Shown here: positions 32,861 to 42,900 of the stretch, piece by piece
How positions within the stretch are numbered: the stretch's first letter is position 1
How the letters are laid out: each line of letters starts with the position of its first letter
Assembly: GCA_026225945.1 (NCBI GenBank)
Contig: JAMJFZ010004066.1
Span: forward strand, 1,905,001 to 1,969,000
DNA from: Cricetomys ansorgei
Lineage: Eukaryota; Chordata; Mammalia; Rodentia; Nesomyidae
DNA: 64,000 nucleotides
Direction: 5' to 3'
The notes under the pieces: generated by a model
What the model was told of the DNA's origin: nothing
The model's input: the letters and a program-made list of their open reading frames with translations, nothing else
Database searches by the model: none
Position numbers and translations under genes: made by a program

Positions 32861-35489
32861 ACCTTTCTCACATTGTGTAATTATTGGAGCTGGGGATGTA
32901 GTTCAGTTAGAGTGCTTGCCTAGCGTGCATGAAGCCCTGGGTTTGATACCCAGCACCACAGACTTGGTGGCCATGATTGTGATCCAAGTACTCGGGAGAT
33001 GGAACTGGGAGGATCAGAAGTTCAGGGTCATCCTCACCGATTTAGGGAGTTTCAGGCAAGTTCAGGTTAGAGACTATGACTCAAAATCCCAAAACCAGGA
33101 TCCAGGGAGTTGGATGAGTGGCTAAAGATCTTACCAGGTAAGCATGGGGAACTAAGTTCAGATCCTCAGAAACCCACATAAACGCCTGTGGGTGTGGTGG
33201 CCTACCTATAATTCCAAGCTTGGGAGGATGAGATAGGAGAGCCTAGTGAGATTAGCTTAATCGACAAGCTCTGGGTTCGATTGAGAGACCCTGTTTCAAA
33301 GTGGAAAAGTGAGAATAATTCCAGGCATCAACACTGGGCCTCCACATGGGTGTAGACACATACACGCGCACAGGTAGCCACATGTGTGCCCACATACATG
33401 CAAACATGTATACACATCACTTGAAAAAAAAAAGCAAACTCCAAACCATTCCATATCAAACCAAACTCCAGCACCAATAGCAATCAATAGTGTACGCAAA
33501 GCTTCAAGATAAGATATTGAAGGGCTGGACATGGAGGTCAGAGGCGGAATGTTTGTCAAGCATGTGTCATGCCCAGGGTTAAACCCCAAAAACAAGCAAG
33601 AAAAATATCTTTAGGAAACAAGAACCGATGTCAGGTGTGGTGGTATGTGTCTGTAATCTCAGCATTGGTGATGTGGCTCCTGGGGCTCCTGGCCAGCAGG
33701 CAGAGCTGAATGGCTACACGAGACCCTGCCTCAATCAGTCAATAGATTCTACTCTTTAAAATTCCAAGCAAACAAAAAATTAATTCAAAAGTAGGACATA
33801 GTGATAGGTTCCTGTAATCTCAGCTCAAGGAACTGAGGCAGGAGAATTGCTGGGGATTTGAGACCAGTCTGAGCTATATGGAGAGTTCTAACCCAGCCTG
33901 GGCTACAGAGTGAGACCCTGTCTCAAAAAAGAAAAAGACGAAAAAGGGAAGGAGGAGGAAGAAGAAGGAGAAAGGAAGTAACGAGAAAAACACTGAGAAA
34001 CTTAGGGTCCAGGTGTAAAGCAACCCAAGACTTGGTATAATTTTGATCTTGAACCTAAAACGATGAACTCAACCAGGACAAACCAAGGAAGTTAATGATG
34101 CCAACGGGATTGAATGACGTCATCTTTGATGTTGCGCGAGCTCAGCTGGCGGAAGATGAGGCTGGGACCCCAGGGAAGTGAAGCAGAGGGCAGGAACCAG
34201 CCTCTGTCAGGAAGGACAAACTGGGGATTGGAGAGAATGGTTTCAAGCGAGCTCTCAAAAACAATGAGAGGAGCTGGAGAGACGACCCATTGATTAGGAG
34301 CCCTGGCTACTCTTCCAGAGGATTCAGGTTCGGTTCTCAGTACCCACATGGCAGCTCACAGCTGTTAACTCCAGCTCCAGGGGATCCAACACCCTTACGC
34401 AGACATACATGCAGGCAAAACACGATGCATATAAAACAAAAATAAAAACCATCTTTAAAAATACAATGAAGGGGAAAGCTGTAAAAATGGATGCAGGAAG
34501 AAGGATGTCTTCATTGCCCGATGTCCTCTTCCATGGTGAGGACACAACAGTCTTAAATTGGTGAATCAAGACACAAGAGGAAGGTCTGGAGAGATGGCTC
34601 AGGGGTAAATTGCCTGCTGCACAAGTAAGAGACTCTGAGTTCAAATCCCTGGTACCCACGTAAAAGTGGGACATAGCATTGCATGTATGTAACCCCAGCA
34701 CTGGGGGCCCAAACGGGCAAGCCTGCGTCTGTGGCATAGCAACATCAGTGGGTCACCAGGGTTAGAAAGTCCCTGGAAATTTTCTAACGACTTCTAGCCT
34801 TCAAGACTCCCTTGTTTTCCTTGTGTGTTCTCCGTCTGTGCTTGCTAAGTGATCTTAATTTCCAACCCCCATTCCTCCTTTAGATTCTGAATTCTTGGTC
34901 ACCCAGACACCACTTTCCCTATTTTTGCCCCAAACCTGGAGACATAATGCAAACCCTTCTGAGAAAAGCCAGCAAATACCAGAATTTCTCTCCTGGAAAA
35001 CACACAGAGAACTAGGGCCGGAGAGATGGCTCGGGGTTAAGAGTACTCAGCAGGGCAGTGGAACCTCACGGCTTTAATCCCAGAACTCTGGAGGCAGAGG
35101 CAGGCAGGCATCTGAGTTCAAGGCCAGCCTGGTCTACAGAGTAAGTTCCAGGACAGCCTGGACTACACAGAGAAACAATAACAAAAATACAAAAGGAGGG
35201 TATGATTGCTCTGCTCTTGCCCTGTAGTGTTAGGGCCCCCTGCTGCCTGAGCAGACTGAAGGGTCTGCAGTGGTTAGATTTCTAAGTGACAGCTTGTTGA
35301 GCAAACCTTTCAAAGCAAGGTTGGCCAGGCATCATGCTGTATTCCTATGACTACAGCATTCTGGAAGTGGAGGCAGGAGGACCATAAGTTGGAGGTCATC
35401 CTGAGCTACATAGAGCGTTTGAGGCTAGCCTGGGCTACATGGGATCTGACTACCGAAAGTCGTTCTCTGACACACACACCATGCACGTG

Positions 35490-35883
35490 TGTCTTAGGGT
35501 TTCTGTTGCTCTGATGAAACACCTAGACCAAAAATAACTTGGGAAGGAAAGGGTTTGTTTCATCTTACAGCTTGTAGTCTGTCATCTAGGGGAGTCAGGA
35601 CAGGAACTCAAAGCAGGAACCAGGAGGCAGGAGCTGGAGGTGAGGCCCTGGAGGAACGATGCTTATTGGCTTGTTCCTCATGACTTGTTCAGCCTGCCTT
35701 CTTATAGCTACCAGAACCACCAGCTCAGGAATGGTACCGTGCACAGCCAACTGGACCCTCCCATATCAATCAGTAAAGAAAATATCCCACAGACCAATCT
35801 GCTGGGGGTATTTTCTAAATTAGAGTTCTCTCTTCCCAAATGACTCTAGGTTGTGCCACGCTGACATAAAATTAGCCAGTACA
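35490..35883 (-). mobile_element. MT-like MaLR solo LTR
   Basis: Left end TGTCTTAGGGTTTCTGTTGC and right end TGACATAAAATTAGCCAGTACA are the reverse complement of the MT LTR seen on the plus strand at 62247. About 394 bp, full length. Flanks ACGTG and ACATA share three of five bases. Confidence 0.75.
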
Positions 35884-36463
35884 ACATACCTACAATAACA
35901 AGACAAAATTAAAAATAAATTTTTGTCACGGGAGTTTCCCTATATACTAGCCCGTGAGAACCTGAGTCTGATCATTATCATACATGTAAAAAGCTGAGCC
36001 TCAGGGGCCTAGAGAGATGGCTTTGTGGGTAAAGGCGCTCGCCAACAAGCCCAGGGACCTGATTTTGATCCTGGAGTTCATATGGTAGAAGGAGAAAGCC
36101 AACTCCTTCAAGTTGTCTGTTGCTACTCATGCAGGCATTTTAGCATGTGTATACTTATCCCACATGTAAACATAATAAATAAAATTGGGGGGAAAATAGA
36201 TTGGGATTGGAGAGATGGCTCAGCCGTTGAGAGCACTGGCTGCTGCTCTTCCAGAGGACTGGGTTTGGTACCCAGCACTCATGTGGCTGCTCATACCGCC
36301 TGTAACTCCAGTTTCAGGGGGTCTGACGCCCTCTTCTGGTCTCTGTCACACCGCACTCACACGCAGCCTCTCCTCCACATACACACATAACTTAAAAACA
36401 AAACTTTAAAGCATCTTAAAAATAAGATGGAGAACCACCTCTGGTGTCTGCGCACACACGCGT

Positions 36464-36502
<39 letters not shown>

Positions 36503-39501
36503 TACGCACACACAATTGAATGCATGTGCATAAATATATGCACACTAAAAAATTGGGACCATACCTCACATACCTTCTGTTTGTTTGGGTTAGGGTCTCA
36601 CCATGTAGCCCTGGCTGGCCTTAGACTTGCTATGTAGACCAGGTTGGCCCCAAGTTTTCTTTTGGAAACTAAACAGGACATAAAGGGATGTGGCTACGTG
36701 TCAGGTCGACAAGGGGGTGGACTTGTGATGGCTTATCTTGGTTGTCCATTTGGCTGTATCTGGAATCAACTAAAACCCAAGCAGCTGGGCATACCTGTGA
36801 GGGATTTGCTTGATTGGATCGTTCAAGGAAGACCAACCCTAATGCTGAGATTAAAAGCATGTACTACCACAACCTACCAGGGATCTTAGAATTCCATGTA
36901 AAGCAACGCCTTGCCCAAAACATGTCAACAGCTCGCAGAAGGACAAAGGGAACAATGAAGCAATGTTACTAATAGTTACATATAAATGATACAATCGTAT
37001 TTTCTAAAATAAAGTTCTTGGGAAGAGAAAATAGACATTTTGAAAGTTTTAAAGTTACATTTATCTTTCTGTGCGTATGTATGTGTGGGCATGCATGTGC
37101 TGAGGCATGTTGGTGGTGGGGGGTCAGAGGACAACTTCAGGAGTCGGTTCTCTCCTTCCACCATGTGGGTCCTGGGGATTGAACTCAGGTCATCTTTGAG
37201 AACTTGGTGGCAAGCACCTTCACCCGCTTAGCCAACTCATGGGCCCCCACGTTGAAACCTTGACACCATGTCAGAGACTAAGACCTATTCCCTTAGGGAG
37301 ATCCTAGGCAGATAGAAGGCCGATGGAGAGTACAGGGATGCAGAGTGGGTTGGAGTCAGTTTGCGCACTGTCTTGTATGATGTGCATCAGGGCAAGTGGA
37401 TGGGACCAGATTAGACGCATCTATCCTTAAAAAGATCGTGTTCCCTAGGCAGGAAGAGCAGCAGTAATTAGATCACATCCCGCCCTCATGCAAACTAGAT
37501 GCTATTAAACCCCAAATTAACTTAATTTGTTTATATTCATGCCTTTAGGTAAGGAGGCAGCTCCCACTCCTTCTGGAGACTGGGGGAAATCTTTGTCACG
37601 TTTATTTATACTTGTTTCTACTTTTGCACAGTTGGGGTAAGAGTAGAGCTTCAGAGCTCAGTAGGAAGACGAGCTTTGGGGCTTTGGTGGTGGATTCCTG
37701 TCACCCTGGAGGCAGGAGGATCAGAGTTTGAGGTCATACTTGACTACATAGCAAATTCAAGGCCAGCCTGTGTTATTCGAAGGCATCTCCGAAACAAACA
37801 CGCACGCACCGTGAAAGCTCACATATTGATAATGTTTAAAGGGTAGTTTAGAGAGAGATCCCAAGGGCCTAAATGAAGGGCTGAGGATATAGTCCAGCAG
37901 TAGTTGGAGGTTACTGGACGATTTGTGGGAGTTGGTTCTCTCATCTTACAATGTGGGTCCCAGGGATCAAATTCAGACGGTCAGGATCTTTCACCTGCTG
38001 GACCCTCTTTTTCAGGCTCCCACCTTGATTTTTTGAGGCAGAGTCTTTCATCGTCCTGGATCTCTCTGATTGAGCTGGACTGGCAGCAAGCCTCAGGGGA
38101 ATCCTCTGGTCTGCTTCCCCGGTGCTGGGGTGATCTGTGCTGCTGTGTCTGGCTCTTTTTTGTGTGTACTGGAGATTGTGGCAAACACTTTACCGAGTGA
38201 GTCATCTCCTGGACTTCTTTTGTTCTCCAGTGAGATCTCATGTAGCCTAGGCTGGCCTCGAACTGTTCCTTAGTTAAGATGAAAGGCTGTCAACCATTTC
38301 TGTGATGGAACTGTGTGATGGGAGTTTAGAATATGTATGTTAGAGCTATTTTTGTTTAAGAAGAAAGAAACGCAAACGAATCAAGAGTCACAGAAGACCT
38401 TGGTCTAGGGTTGAAAGTCATGTTCAAGTTTACTAATCGAAAGGTGGGCAAGGGGCTGAGTCGGCAGGGCTTGGTGTGTCTTGATCAGTAGGGAGCTTAC
38501 ATAGAATGCAAGAATCCAAGGGTTCGGCCCCCAGCGGTGCACAGAACAAGGCCTGGTGATGTGTTCTTGGAGAACGGAGGAAGGAGGATGAATAGTTTAA
38601 GGTCATTCTCAGCTACATACTGAGTTCTGAGTTTTAGTCCAGTCTGGGTGGGCTAAATGAGATCTTGTCTCAAAGGTGGACAGGGGCTGAGGAGATACTT
38701 TAGTCAGTAAAGTGAGGCTCTGAGCTGGATTCCAGGCACCCTCAGTAGAGCTGGGTGTGACAGCCCACCTCTGTAACGCAGTGTTGGGAGGGGGAGGTAA
38801 ACATGCTTGGTGAACCAGCTTCAGTGAGAGGTCGTCCCAGAACCGAGGAGGGCGGCGACTGTCTGACTTCATCATCCATGTCCCAGCGTGCACATGTGCT
38901 TGCGCAGCTGCACACGGAAACACGTGCAGAACGGACGATCTTACTAGCTTCCGTGGAGGACTGTCTTCTCTTTGAAGCAGGGTATGGCAGGGTACTGTTA
39001 GGATTCTCCAACGGACAGCAGCACCCGCTCCGGTTAATGAGCAGAGGAAGTGACTCCTGGTGGCCTCTGAGAGGCACACTGGTGACTCAGGGGTGGGAAT
39101 AATCGGACAAAGAAAGGTCCTGAAGTCTAGGCAGGTGAGAAAACTGGGAGGAGGAGCAATCTGAGAGTCCTGGATCAGGGAAAACGGAAAGACAAAGCAC
39201 TCACAAGCTGAGGGGTTGGGGGCGCTGGAAAGGAGGTCGGTGTGTGTGTGTGGGGTGAGTGGGTAAAGGTGAGGAGAAGACAGGAGGAAGGAGGGAGGTA
39301 TGACAGGGAGGTGGTGGTGGAGAAGCTGATGTGGAAGAAAGAAATTTAGATTGTGTCTGTGTGTGTGAGTGTGTGTATGTGTAGGATATTGAGATTGGTA
39401 TAAGGAGGGAATGAATATTCTAGTACATTATATAGGCGATTATAGAGGGCATACTGACCAGCCTGCCAGAAGAAAGGGGGGTCACTGGGGCCATCGGAGG
39501 A

Positions 39502-39506
<5 letters not shown>

Positions 39507-39537
<31 letters not shown>

Positions 39538-39558
39538 GTATGTATGTGTGTGTGTGAC
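39507..39558. repeat. (GT)n microsatellite
   Basis: About 26 GT/TG units with a CG and TATG interruption. Confidence 0.95.
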
Positions 39559-39967
39559 AGAGCTTAGCCCTCCCCTCCTTTTTTTCTTGAGATAGTCTTT
39601 CACTGGCATGGGACTCCCCAATTCCTCCAGGTAGGCTGGCCAGGTAGTTCCAGGGATGCTCCTGTCTGCTTCCCCAGGGCTGGAGTCACTCAAATGCACC
39701 AGCACGCCTGGTCCTTGGGGCTGGAGAGATGCTGGACAGCAGAGAGCACTTGTTCCTCCAGAGGACCTGAGTTCAGTTCTCAGCACCCACACGGTGGCTC
39801 ACAACCACCTGTTCCAGAGCACCTTCTGATGCGTATACAAACTCACATGCAAAACACTCAGATATAGATAAAAGCAATATCTAAAACCCCCACAAAACTC
39901 GGGTTCTTGTGCATGTACAACACCTTACCAATGGAGCTATCCTCCCAAACCCTAGCAAAGATTCTTG

Positions 39968-40145
39968 TTGGTTTGTTTGTTTGTTTGTTTATTTATTTAT
40001 TTTTTGAGACAGGGTTTCTCTGTGGTAACTCTTGCTGTCCTGGAACTCACTCCGAAGACCAGGTTGGCCTCGAACTCACAGAGATCTACCTGCCTCTGTT
40101 TCCCAAATGCTGGGATTAAAGGCGTCCACTACCACCGCCGCTGGC
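39968..40145 (-). repeat. B1 SINE with (GTTT)n tail
   Basis: A (GTTT)n run (complement of the A-rich tail) leads into GAGACAGGGTTTCTCTGTGG and through to GGGATTAAAGGCGTCCAC; full-length minus-strand B1. Confidence 0.9.
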
Positions 40146-41424
40146 TAAAACTCTTAAATGGATTTACTCCGACAGACAACTGCTTAGAAATGGGGACAAG
40201 CTAGAGTCTGGATTGACTGTTGCTCACACACTGCTCTTATTCTTAGATATTTCAACTACTGCTGTTCAAAAGTCTGGAGTGCACAGGATCACAAAAACCG
40301 CTTAGGGCAGGGCAAGGTGGGTTGTGGTACAGGCCTGTGATCCCAGCACTCAGGAGGCTGAGGCAAGCCACATAAAGCCACCGCAAGAATGTGTTCACGA
40401 AATGAATTAGGTTCGGGTCAGATGTGAGTTTGGTAAACATACCCAGCCTTTTCAAGAACGTTTATTTCCTCTCTAGAATGCGTTACCATAGAGATGGGTT
40501 TGCTTGGTGGGGAAAGCCACAGCTTTTACTTTTTACCTGCCTGCCACTTTGGCGTAAGAAGTTCATCGGAAGGCTGGGAATCGCAAACCAGACTGCTTAC
40601 TTTTGTGGGTTAGTTCACTTGCAAGCAGGTCCCTAACCGCAAAGCCACCACCTACCCAGTTTACATCCCTCATCTTGTTTAGCTGGCCCATATGCCGCAC
40701 TTCCTGCGAGTCTAGCCACTTCGTCAATTGAATACACCAGTTGCGCAAGGCAAGCCCGACACTTGATCATTGCGGCGAGTCTTCCTTTGGAACTTGCAGT
40801 ATCTAAAACGCTATTTCCTCAGATAGAATACCGCGTGCCCGCGCGCGGACGCGAGCAAGGTGCTTGGGGCTTCACACTACCCGGTGGCTTCCATCAGGAG
40901 CCTTTAAATTCCGACCCTGGAAAAGCAACTGGGATCAAGAATCGTCGCACAGGCAAATCAGTTTGTTCCAATCAGCTCCGACTGCACCGTGTGTGTGTGT
41001 GTGTGTGTGCAAGTGTGTAAATGTGCGGTGTGTCTGTTTCAAGGCTACCCCCACCCCCCGCCCGCTGCAGGAACTCCCCCGACCCCCGCGCGCGCGCCCA
41101 GGACGAGCGCGGTCGGCGTAGCGCCGTGCTCTTCGGGTGCGCGCACGCACGCAAGCGCGGGACCGCGCAGGGCCGGGCCGGCACGGCGGCGGGCGCGCGC
41201 AGCTCGGGAGGCGGCGGCGGAAGCAGCGAGGGCGGCGGGCGTCCGGCTGCGAGCGCGGCGGCTCCGGGCTGGGCCGGCCAGGGGCGGCTCCGGGCGGCAG
41301 CGCGGCTGAGCGCTCGGTCCAGCGGCTCCAGCCCGCGGCCCCGTCCCGACGCCTGCGCCGCGCACTCGGCGTCCCGGCTCGGACCCCGGCGCCCAGCCCG
41401 TGGCCGTAACCTTGAAGCGGCGGC

Positions 41425-41451
41425 GGGGCCGGGCCGGGCCGGGCTGGGGGG
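41425..41451 (+). promoter_or_regulatory. Smurf1: Predicted G-quadruplex 45 nt upstream of the Smurf1 start codon
   Basis: Five G-runs (4,3,3,3,6) separated by two-base loops, largely (GGGCC) repeats, fit the G3+N1-7 rule. If transcription starts upstream, it would form in the 5' UTR RNA. Confidence 0.6.
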
Positions 41452-41495
41452 CGGCGGCGGCGCTGGATCCGAGGCCGGCCGGCCGCTGGCGGGAG

Positions 41496-41550
41496 ATGTC
41501 GAACCCCGGGACGCGTAGGAACGGCTCTAGCATCAAGATCCGCCTGACAG
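41496..41550 (+). CDS. Smurf1: Smurf1 coding exon 1 (partial gene, N-terminus only)
   Basis: Encodes MSNPGTRRNGSSIKIRLT plus one base of the next codon, ending at donor GGTAGGC with the GT at 41551. This is the recognisable SMURF1 N-terminus, leading into the C2 domain that targets the ligase to membranes. The split G agrees with Val as the next residue. SMURF1 is a C2-WW-HECT E3 ubiquitin ligase acting on SMAD1/5, RhoA and other BMP/TGF-beta and cell-polarity substrates. Kozak context is moderate (G at -3, T at +4). The catalytic parts lie beyond this window; I found no second exon before 64000. Confidence 0.95.
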
Positions 41551-41559
41551 GTAGGCACG

Positions 41560-42900
41560 GCAGGGCCCCGACCCTCGCGCCCCCAGGCGGTCCCTGGGAT
41601 CCCGCGGACTCCCGCCCCGCCCCCCCCGCACCGGCCGTTGTCCCGGGACCGCCGCACCCCCCACGGCGTGCGCCCCTCGCCCGCGCTCTCGGCCCCGCCT
41701 CCCCGGTTGCTCTGCAGGCGCCGCCTCCGCCTCCCCGGCCCCTCCCTCTGCACAGGGCCCCGCCCCTCTCAACACGCCCCGCCCCGCTGCAGCAGCCCCG
41801 CCCTCTCTGTTCATCAAGCCACTCCCCCGGCTGATCTGCAGACCCGCCCCCTTCTCGAACCAGGCTCAGCCCTCGCTGTTCTGCAGACCCCGCCCCCTCC
41901 CCGTAAGACTCCACCCTCTGGATACTTTGTAGCCTTGGCGCCCCGCCCTCTGGCTCCTCCCTCGGCATTATTCCCCGCCCCCTGCTTGCTCTGCAGGTCT
42001 TTTCTGTATGAAGCCTTGCCTGCTGTGCATCCCTGTCTATCGGGTTCCTCCCGCTGTCTCATCCTCTCTAGGCCCTGCCTCTGGCTCCTCCCTCGTCCTC
42101 AGGTCCTCTCCCGCACTGCTCCCTCTCTGCCCACACCTACGTCAGTTGCATATGGGCCACGCCCCCTAGCTGTCCTCTCTTCTTCAGGTCCGGCCCCTAG
42201 CTCCTCCTCTCCAGGCCGGTCCCCTGGCTCTCCTTTCTGCTACAAACCTACCCTCAGTTGTGTATGGGTCCCGCCCCTTGGGGGTCCCCCAGCCTTCCCC
42301 TTGTGCTCTTCTCTAGACCCCGCCCCCTTACCCTCAGACCCATACCTGCCTCCCCCCTGCTCTTCTCCAGGCCTTGTTCCTAGCTCTCTCAGTTTCACAC
42401 CTACTTTGAACTTAAAGTAGGTCCCGCCCCCTCGCTGCACCCCGTTTTGCTCTTTCCACCCCCTCCTCATGTTTTCATTATCCATCATTCTTCACTATCT
42501 CCTACGTGCTGCTACCCCCCCCCAGGCCTACCCCTCACTACCCTCCCACCTCTCCCCTCTCTTTCTTGTAGTTGCTCATCACACCTCCTTTCCTTCCTTC
42601 CTTCCCACCCTCTTCCCTGACCTGTGGTCTGCCTTCTCTCCTCCCCCTGCTGGTACCCTCCGAATCACGCCCCCGACTGGCCTGCTTTGCTTCTCTCTTC
42701 TCTGCTCTCCTACCTCCTCACCCTCTCATCTCCATCCTCCTAGCTTCCCGCTCCCCTCTTGGCCCCGCCCCCTTCACTGCCCCCTTAAGCCCCGCCCCTC
42801 GTCTCTGCCTGATCCCGCCCTAGCTTATCTTCCAGTCCAGCCTCCTCGTTTCTGTCTTACAGACTCCACCCTTCAGTAGCAAATTCCTCAAGCTTGTGTG
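41560..42900 (+). repeat. C+T-biased tract with recurrent CCCCGCCCC motifs
   Basis: For about 1.3 kb the coding strand is dominated by C and T, with many CCCGCCCC cores (GC-box/SP1-KLF sites on the other strand) and recurring CTGCAGACCCCGCCCCCT-like units around 41700-42350. Stops are rare in two frames because of composition, giving spurious ORFs of up to 260 codons. CpG falls away after about 41900. Confidence 0.75.

Larger units (their letters stand above)
29780..35480. other. Intergenic repeat field between Kpna7 and Smurf1, part 1
   Basis: No gene seen. Approximate copies: B1 (+) 30126-30230, RSINE (+) 30245-30400, B1 piece (+) 30400-30485, B1 (+) 30785-30925, B1 (+) 30950-31075, ID-B4 (+) 31146-31258, B1 (+) 31262-31425, B4 (+) 31430-31520, B4 (+) 32195-32300, B1 (+) 32350-32480, LTR-like (-) 32505-32860, ID-B4 (+) 32885-33085, B3-related (+) 33110-33420, ID (+) 33515-33590, B4/B1 (+) 33625-33740 and 33800-33930, (GAA)n-rich 33935-33985, B3 (+) 34265-34465, B3-related (+) 34585-34740, B1 (+) 35045-35180, B4 (+) 35325-35450. 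Unique: 29800-30120, 31525-32190, 33990-34260, 34745-35015. Confidence 0.55.
35995..40420. other. Intergenic repeat field between Kpna7 and Smurf1, part 2
   Basis: No gene seen. Approximate copies: RSINE (+) 36005-36185, B3 (+) 36200-36415, (CA)n 36464-36495, B1 fragment (-) 36575-36650, LTR-like 36722-36850, B3 (-) 37100-37250, B4 (+) 37690-37790, SINE pieces (-) 37885-38270, ID-B4 (+) 38470-38670, RSINE-like (+) 38680-38870, (GT)n 39356-39380 and 39507-39558, B1/B4 (-) 39575-39715, B3 (+) 39718-39880, B1 (-) 39995-40145, B1/B4 (+) 40305-40390. 37260-37680 and 38870-39340 are unique, without coding signal. Confidence 0.55.
40830..41760 (+). promoter_or_regulatory. Smurf1: Smurf1 CpG-island promoter and 5' UTR
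   Basis: CpG dinucleotides, scarce elsewhere in the window, become very frequent here, densest at 41050-41720. A CCAAT box (CCAATCAG, NF-Y type) is at 40968-40975, followed by (GT)n at 40989-41008. No TATA box is clear. Between 41022 and the start codon at 41496 I find no other ATG, consistent with a 5' UTR free of upstream ORFs in that stretch. The transcription start is not determinable from sequence alone. Confidence 0.8.

Noticed and set aside
41045..41968. 307-codon open frame on the minus strand of the Smurf1 CpG island
   Set aside because: Composition artefact. GC-rich sequence lacks stops; the product is low-complexity Ala/Gly/Arg/Pro with no domain, and it overlaps the Smurf1 first exon antisense.
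41638..42420. 260-codon plus-strand ORF after the Smurf1 first exon
   Set aside because: Pro/Ser/Leu-rich translation of the C/T-biased tract, intronic, with no recognisable domain.
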